NCBI GenBank assembly: GCA_948629335.1
Contig: CAPHZB010000060.1
Coordinates: 1 to 8,470 of the forward strand
Length of the DNA: 8,470 bases
Origin: an uncultured Bacilli bacterium
Lineage (GTDB): Bacteria > Bacillota_I > Bacilli_A > RF39 > UBA660
Reading direction: 5' to 3'
How positions within the stretch are numbered: the stretch's first letter is position 1; each line of letters opens with the position of its first letter. A program made the translations under genes and the position numbers. This document shows, piece after piece, positions 6,363 to 8,470 of this stretch. A model generated the notes under the pieces. It did no database searches. It was not told the DNA's origin and saw only the letters and a program-made list of their open reading frames with translations.

Positions 6363-7103
6363 TTAACACTTATTATCATTACAACTAACAAAAGTCTGTG
6401 CAAATAAATTCTCATATCGTGCATATAATTCATCATATTGTTCTGTTGTTAAAGCACTATATTTTGTTTGATCCTCATTTAAATTTACAGTTCCTACGTG
6501 AATATCTACAATTTTTCCATTTCTAATTCCTACAACAGATGGCATATAAATACGTTTTTCATGTGTATCATATGTTTCACCATTACTTGTAATTGTATAA
6601 GTTTTATCTCCCAAAACAGAATCTAATGCTTCTAATAGTTCATAGTATCCTTCTTGTTCTTCTTGTGTTTTTACAAGTTCCCCCTCTTTTACTTCATAAA
6701 TATTTCTTACCTTATCCATATCTATGTAATAAATTGTATCTATATTTTTCTTTTTTGCAACATCAAAAAGTACTTGTATACCATTTCGACACCATGGACA
6801 CCAAGGAGCACCAAAATAAATAACGCCTGTCTTATTCTTAATGATGTCTACACCTTCTTTCGCACTGATATATTTTATAGGATTCTCTTTAGCAATCGAA
6901 ACAGTATTATATAAAGCTCCATCAGATTCACGAATGGTACCATTTAACTTTTCATATTCTTCTTTAAATTTAATTGCATCAGTGATTTCTTCATGATTTC
7001 CACTATCTTTACTACTTTTATTATTAAAAGAGCAACCTAATCCACCTAAAAGTAGCCCTGAAATAAAAATACTTGCTACTATTATTTTTGTTCTATTTTT
7101 CAT
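6363..7103 (-). CDS. Thioredoxin-fold lipoprotein with CPWC active site
   Basis: This is a membrane-anchored, surface-facing thioredoxin-like protein of 246 residues. A basic start (MKNRTK), a hydrophobic stretch (7-22) and GLGC ending at Cys24 form a lipobox-type signal, though Gly rather than Leu at -3 is unusual. After a Ser/Lys-rich spacer, the fold begins near 76. VIYFGAPWCPWC places the redox pair at Cys102 and Cys105. MPSVVGIRNGKIVDI (187-201) supplies the expected cis-proline (188) and the following strands. An insertion lies between the two, about 135-180. The layout resembles a family of 'thioredoxin/bacteriocin transport accessory' proteins common in gut Bacillota (DUF6568-like, from memory). 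A second Cys pair closes the protein (CNDNKC). ATG 7103 is preferred over ATG 7121 because GGAGGGAG lies between them. Reduction or oxidation of exported thiol proteins is the likely role; the partner is unknown. Confidence 0.82.
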   Translation of the reverse strand: MKNRTKIIVASIFISGLLLGGLGCSFNNKSSKDSGNHEEITDAIKFKEEYEKLNGTIRESDGALYNTVSIAKENPIKYISAKEGVDIIKNKTGVIYFGAPWCPWCRNGIQVLFDVAKKKNIDTIYYIDMDKVRNIYEVKEGELVKTQEEQEGYYELLEALDSVLGDKTYTITSNGETYDTHEKRIYMPSVVGIRNGKIVDIHVGTVNLNEDQTKYSALTTEQYDELYARYENLFAQTFVSCNDNKC

Positions 7104-7125
7104 AAACTTCTCTCCCTCCATTCTC

Positions 7126-7154
7126 AGTATAAAATAAATCTAGAAAAAGAACAA
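7126..7154 (-). promoter_or_regulatory. Promoter of the thioredoxin-fold lipoprotein gene
   Basis: TATACT (7131-7126) has TTGTTC (7154-7149) 17 bases upstream. The -10 is good and the -35 weak, which is the pattern of a promoter needing an activator. A direct repeat lies just behind the -35 (7163-7190). Confidence 0.6.
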
Positions 7155-7162
7155 TCAATTTA

Positions 7163-7190
7163 AGGTTGAACGAACTAAAGTGTAGGTTGA
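7163..7190. repeat. Direct repeat AGGTTGA, two copies 21 bp apart
   Basis: On the plus strand AGGTTGA occurs at 7163-7169 and again at 7184-7190, a spacing of two DNA turns. It lies immediately upstream of the weak -35 box of the lipoprotein gene and reaches the stop codon of the membrane-anchored regulator gene. This spacing would put two protein subunits on the same DNA face. A short GAACT/AGTTC inverted repeat overlaps the same stretch. It is a candidate activator site, but with 7-bp units chance cannot be excluded. Confidence 0.4.
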
Positions 7191-7192
7191 GT

Positions 7193-7900
7193 TCAAAAAC
7201 AATCATCTTTTAATGTTAAAGGAATCTTATACATATTCAATTTTCCTTCTCTATCCATTCCTTCTATTTCTATATATATACTTCCTTCTAAATATTCACG
7301 ACAAACGCTTTTTGAATAATCAACATAAAACCTAACATTTTTTAAATACTCTTCTAAAGTTGTTTCCCCTTCATAAATATTTTCATTAATCTTACTTATC
7401 TGCTTTTCATTTTTAACATATAAAGTACATGTTATTTTTGTATAGATTTTTTCTTCTTCCTCTCCACAATATTCAACATGAGAGATATAAATAGAAGATT
7501 GTTCTTTATTATAAGCAATACTTCCAGAAATACGAAATGTATCACAAGTAGAAGATAGCGTTTTAAATTCAAAATCTTTCTCATGCGAATTACAAAAATG
7601 AATACAGAGAATGACAAGGAGGAAAATAAAACAAATAGAAAATGAAAATAGAATAATCGTTATCCTTTTTTTTAAAATTGTTTTCCTTTTTACTTTTTTC
7701 CCAGTGAGTAATTCATTTATATCACAGTTAAATTCTTCACTAATTTTTTTTAAAATGAATAAATCAGGAATGTTTTTTCCATTTTCCCATTTGCTTACTG
7801 CTTGGTATGTCACTCCAAATTTATCCGCAAATTCTTTTTGTGTCAATTGATTTTCTTGCCTTAATTTTTTAATAAATTCTCCAATTATTTCGTTATTCAT
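7193..7900 (-). CDS. Membrane-anchored HTH_XRE regulator with cysteine-rich ectodomain
   Basis: This is a one-component membrane-bound transcription factor of 235 residues from ATG 7900. Residues 8-64 form an HTH_3 domain (LTQKEFADKFGVTYQAVSKW and the following IPDLFILKKIS). A basic stretch KKVKRKTILKKR (68-79) precedes a single membrane helix (about 80-102). The remaining 130 residues should lie outside the cell and look beta-rich. This outer part, including the helix exit, holds six cysteines (103, 119, 145, 158, 200, 234), which is many for such a protein. I do not recognise the outer domain. An ATG at 7918 is in frame, but GGTGG before ATG 7900 decides the start. The downstream neighbour is the thioredoxin-fold lipoprotein, so an envelope thiol signal is a reasonable guess. 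A terminator just upstream and its own promoter make it a separate unit. Confidence 0.8.
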   Translation of the reverse strand: MNNEIIGEFIKKLRQENQLTQKEFADKFGVTYQAVSKWENGKNIPDLFILKKISEEFNCDINELLTGKKVKRKTILKKRITIILFSFSICFIFLLVILCIHFCNSHEKDFEFKTLSSTCDTFRISGSIAYNKEQSSIYISHVEYCGEEEEKIYTKITCTLYVKNEKQISKINENIYEGETTLEEYLKNVRFYVDYSKSVCREYLEGSIYIEIEGMDREGKLNMYKIPLTLKDDCF

Positions 7901-7927
7901 TCTACCACCCAAAATCACATTATATAT

Positions 7928-7956
7928 AGTATACTAAAAAATAAAAATTTTTTCAA
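7928..7956 (-). promoter_or_regulatory. Promoter of the membrane-anchored XRE regulator
   Basis: TTGAAA (7956-7951) and TATACT (7933-7928) are 17 bases apart. The -10 is embedded in the short palindrome AGTATACT. The -35 overlaps the T-run of the preceding terminator by two bases. A second possible -10, TATAAT, follows eight bases further on but has no matching -35. Confidence 0.7.
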
Positions 7957-7982
7957 AAAAAAGAAAAGGAAAACCCTTTCTT
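7955..7982 (-). terminator. Rho-independent terminator of the small-peptide operon
   Basis: The minus strand reads AAGAAAGG, a loop GTTTT, CCTTTTCTT, and then a further run of T to 7955. The stem is eight base pairs with one bulged T. It overlaps the stop codon of the 52-residue peptide gene by two bases. Confidence 0.8.
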
Positions 7983-8139
7983 AAAAAACAATGTAAGAAC
8001 CAAGAATAATAGCAAGTAAGATATATAAAACAATTAGAATTACATAACCACTACCATATCCATGTGATGTTCCTACGTTTGAACATCCACTTCCTACATT
8101 TGAAGTATTTGTTCCATTACAAGAATTATTACATGACAT
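7981..8139 (-). CDS. YjcZ-type tiny membrane peptide, 52 residues
   Basis: The frame encodes an N-terminal Cys/Asn/Gly/Ser-rich half (MSCNNSCNGTN and on, with three cysteines) followed by YGSGYVILIVLYILLAIILG and a short end. That hydrophobic stretch is one membrane helix of the type seen in YjcZ-family 'tiny membrane' peptides, which are associated with sporulation in Bacilli. Such genes are usually missed because of their size. AAAGGAGGTG lies seven bases before ATG 8139, an excellent site, and a terminator follows at once, so translation is credible. It is the second gene of a pair, 21 bases after the 27-residue peptide gene. Its molecular function is unknown; the family is thought to sit in spore or forespore membranes. 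Confidence 0.82.
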   Translation of the reverse strand: MSCNNSCNGTNTSNVGSGCSNVGTSHGYGSGYVILIVLYILLAIILGSYIVF

Positions 8140-8160
8140 TTAATACACCTCCTTTAAGAC

Positions 8161-8244
8161 CTAAATATAGGCTCCTAGTATGATGATTAAAAGAATAAAT
8201 AGAACTAAAACAATTGCAGCACCTGATACACCGTTATTACACAT
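8161..8244 (-). CDS. YjcZ-type tiny membrane peptide, 27 residues
   Basis: The frame encodes MCNNGVSGAAIV followed by a continuous hydrophobic helix (VLFILLIIILGAYI), the minimal form of the YjcZ pattern with a short polar head and one membrane helix. GGAGG sits eight bases before ATG 8244. It shares the CNN-start and the ILLxxILGxYI helix with the 52-residue peptide encoded downstream, so the two are probably paralogues in one transcript. At 27 residues it is below the cut-off of most gene finders. The case rests on the ribosome binding site, the paired gene and the shared motif. Confidence 0.78.
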   Translation of the reverse strand: MCNNGVSGAAIVLVLFILLIIILGAYI

Positions 8245-8276
8245 ATAACATTCCTCCTTTTTTCTATTTCTAAATT

Positions 8277-8303
8277 ATTGTACGCAAAAGAGAAGTTTTG
8301 GTG
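8277..8303 (-). promoter_or_regulatory. Candidate sporulation (sigma-K/E-type) promoter of the peptide pair
   Basis: CGTACAAT (8284-8277) matches the mother-cell -10 CATACAAT in 7 of 8 positions. CACC (8303-8300), 15 bases upstream, fits the sigma-K -35 pattern with the AC core. The spacing is about one base shorter than typical. As a sigma-A promoter the site is worse: TACAAT is acceptable, but no good TTGACA sits 17 bases upstream. The location, about 30 bases before the first start codon, is right. Confidence 0.5.
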
Positions 8304-8419
8304 ATTACAAGTGACCTAAATTCATAGATTAAAATTTCTTATTTTCTTTCAAATTAAAAGTGATTTAGATAGAATTTATTAAGAAAAAAAACATGTAAAA
8401 GAATTCGAATGTATATTAG

Positions 8420-8470
8420 CAACCACCCTGCACTGGAAGTACAGGGTTTGATACGGTGACTGAAAGTCAC
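8420..8470. other. Two tandem hairpins at the right edge, unexplained
   Basis: The first hairpin (8420-8450) pairs CCCTG/CAGGG extended by ACT/AGT and outer CAA/TTG around a three-base loop. On the minus strand the one inner mismatch becomes a G-U pair, which suggests the minus-strand RNA folds better. The second (8456-8470) is a perfect GTGACT/AGTCAC stem with a GAA loop on the plus strand, cut by the window end. Neither is followed by a T-run, so they are not obvious terminators, and no frame here is convincingly coding. A hairpin of the second type followed on the minus strand by GTATCAA recalls the right end of IS200/IS605-type elements. This is a weak resemblance only. Confidence 0.45.

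Noticed and set aside
6593..6914. Two overlapping plus-strand open frames
   Set aside because: Both are antisense to the thioredoxin-fold lipoprotein, which has a clear CPWC motif. Their hydrophobic, Tyr/Phe-rich content is a by-product of AT-rich antisense.
7432..7850. Short frames inside the membrane-anchored XRE gene on both strands
   Set aside because: They overlap a gene with a clear HTH domain and membrane helix and have no ribosome binding site.
8421..8436. GGGTGGTTGC on the minus strand as a T-box motif
   Set aside because: The required ACCGCG continuation and a following terminator are missing, and no amino-acid gene follows.
8418..8466. Minus-strand frame reading LSVTVSNPVLPVQGGC then TAA
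   Set aside because: It looks protein-like, but a TGA at 8467-8469 closes it upstream, leaving 16 codons without a start, and TGA is a stop elsewhere in the window.
8448..8470. Group II intron domain V
   Set aside because: The GAAA-like loop is suggestive, but the AGC triad and the matching second strand are absent.

Overview
The window is AT-rich and every gene I can support lies on the minus strand. Strong Shine-Dalgarno sequences (GGAGG-type), promoters with 17-nt spacers, and two tiny YjcZ-type membrane peptides of the kind found in spore formers point to a low-GC Bacillota. My best guess is a gut member of the Bacilli/Erysipelotrichia or a related clostridial lineage. TGA acts as a stop codon (for example at 5789 and 7193) and Trp is encoded by TGG, so the standard bacterial code applies.

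Region 1 (about 1-1275) is a decayed AbiE-type (type IV) toxin-antitoxin locus. The antitoxin gene abiEi (663-1211) is intact. The toxin gene abiEii (139-663) has an in-frame TAG after residue 105 and a shortened, diverged tail. The abiEi promoter sits inside a 17-bp inverted repeat, and the mRNA appears to be nearly leaderless. Positions 1-138 hold no gene I recognise.

Region 2 (about 1358-4284) is one operon, read right to left. It encodes a small Cro/CI-type repressor with a TTG start, a four-helix membrane protein, an ABC ATPase and an ABC-2 (NatB-like) permease. Its promoter (TTGACA-17 nt-TATACT) is followed by a perfect 16-bp palindrome just before the ribosome binding site, and it ends at a hairpin terminator. 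This is an autoregulated ABC exporter module.

Region 3 (about 4342-6357) holds a 419-residue protein I do not recognise, with its own promoter and terminator. Beside it is a CarD/CdnL-type RNA polymerase-binding regulator whose leader contains a hairpin ending in a T-run.

Region 4 (6363-7956) holds a thioredoxin-fold lipoprotein with a CPWC active site. Its upstream neighbour is a membrane-anchored HTH_XRE regulator with six cysteines in its predicted outside domain. The pair suggests an envelope thiol or redox theme, but that is inference.

Region 5 (7955-8303) is a bicistronic unit of two tiny YjcZ-type membrane peptides (27 and 52 residues). It is preceded by a sequence resembling a sporulation sigma-K/E promoter and followed by a clear terminator. 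The right edge (8420-8470) shows two tandem hairpins that no gene explains; they may be the end of a mobile element or a structured RNA lying mostly outside the window.
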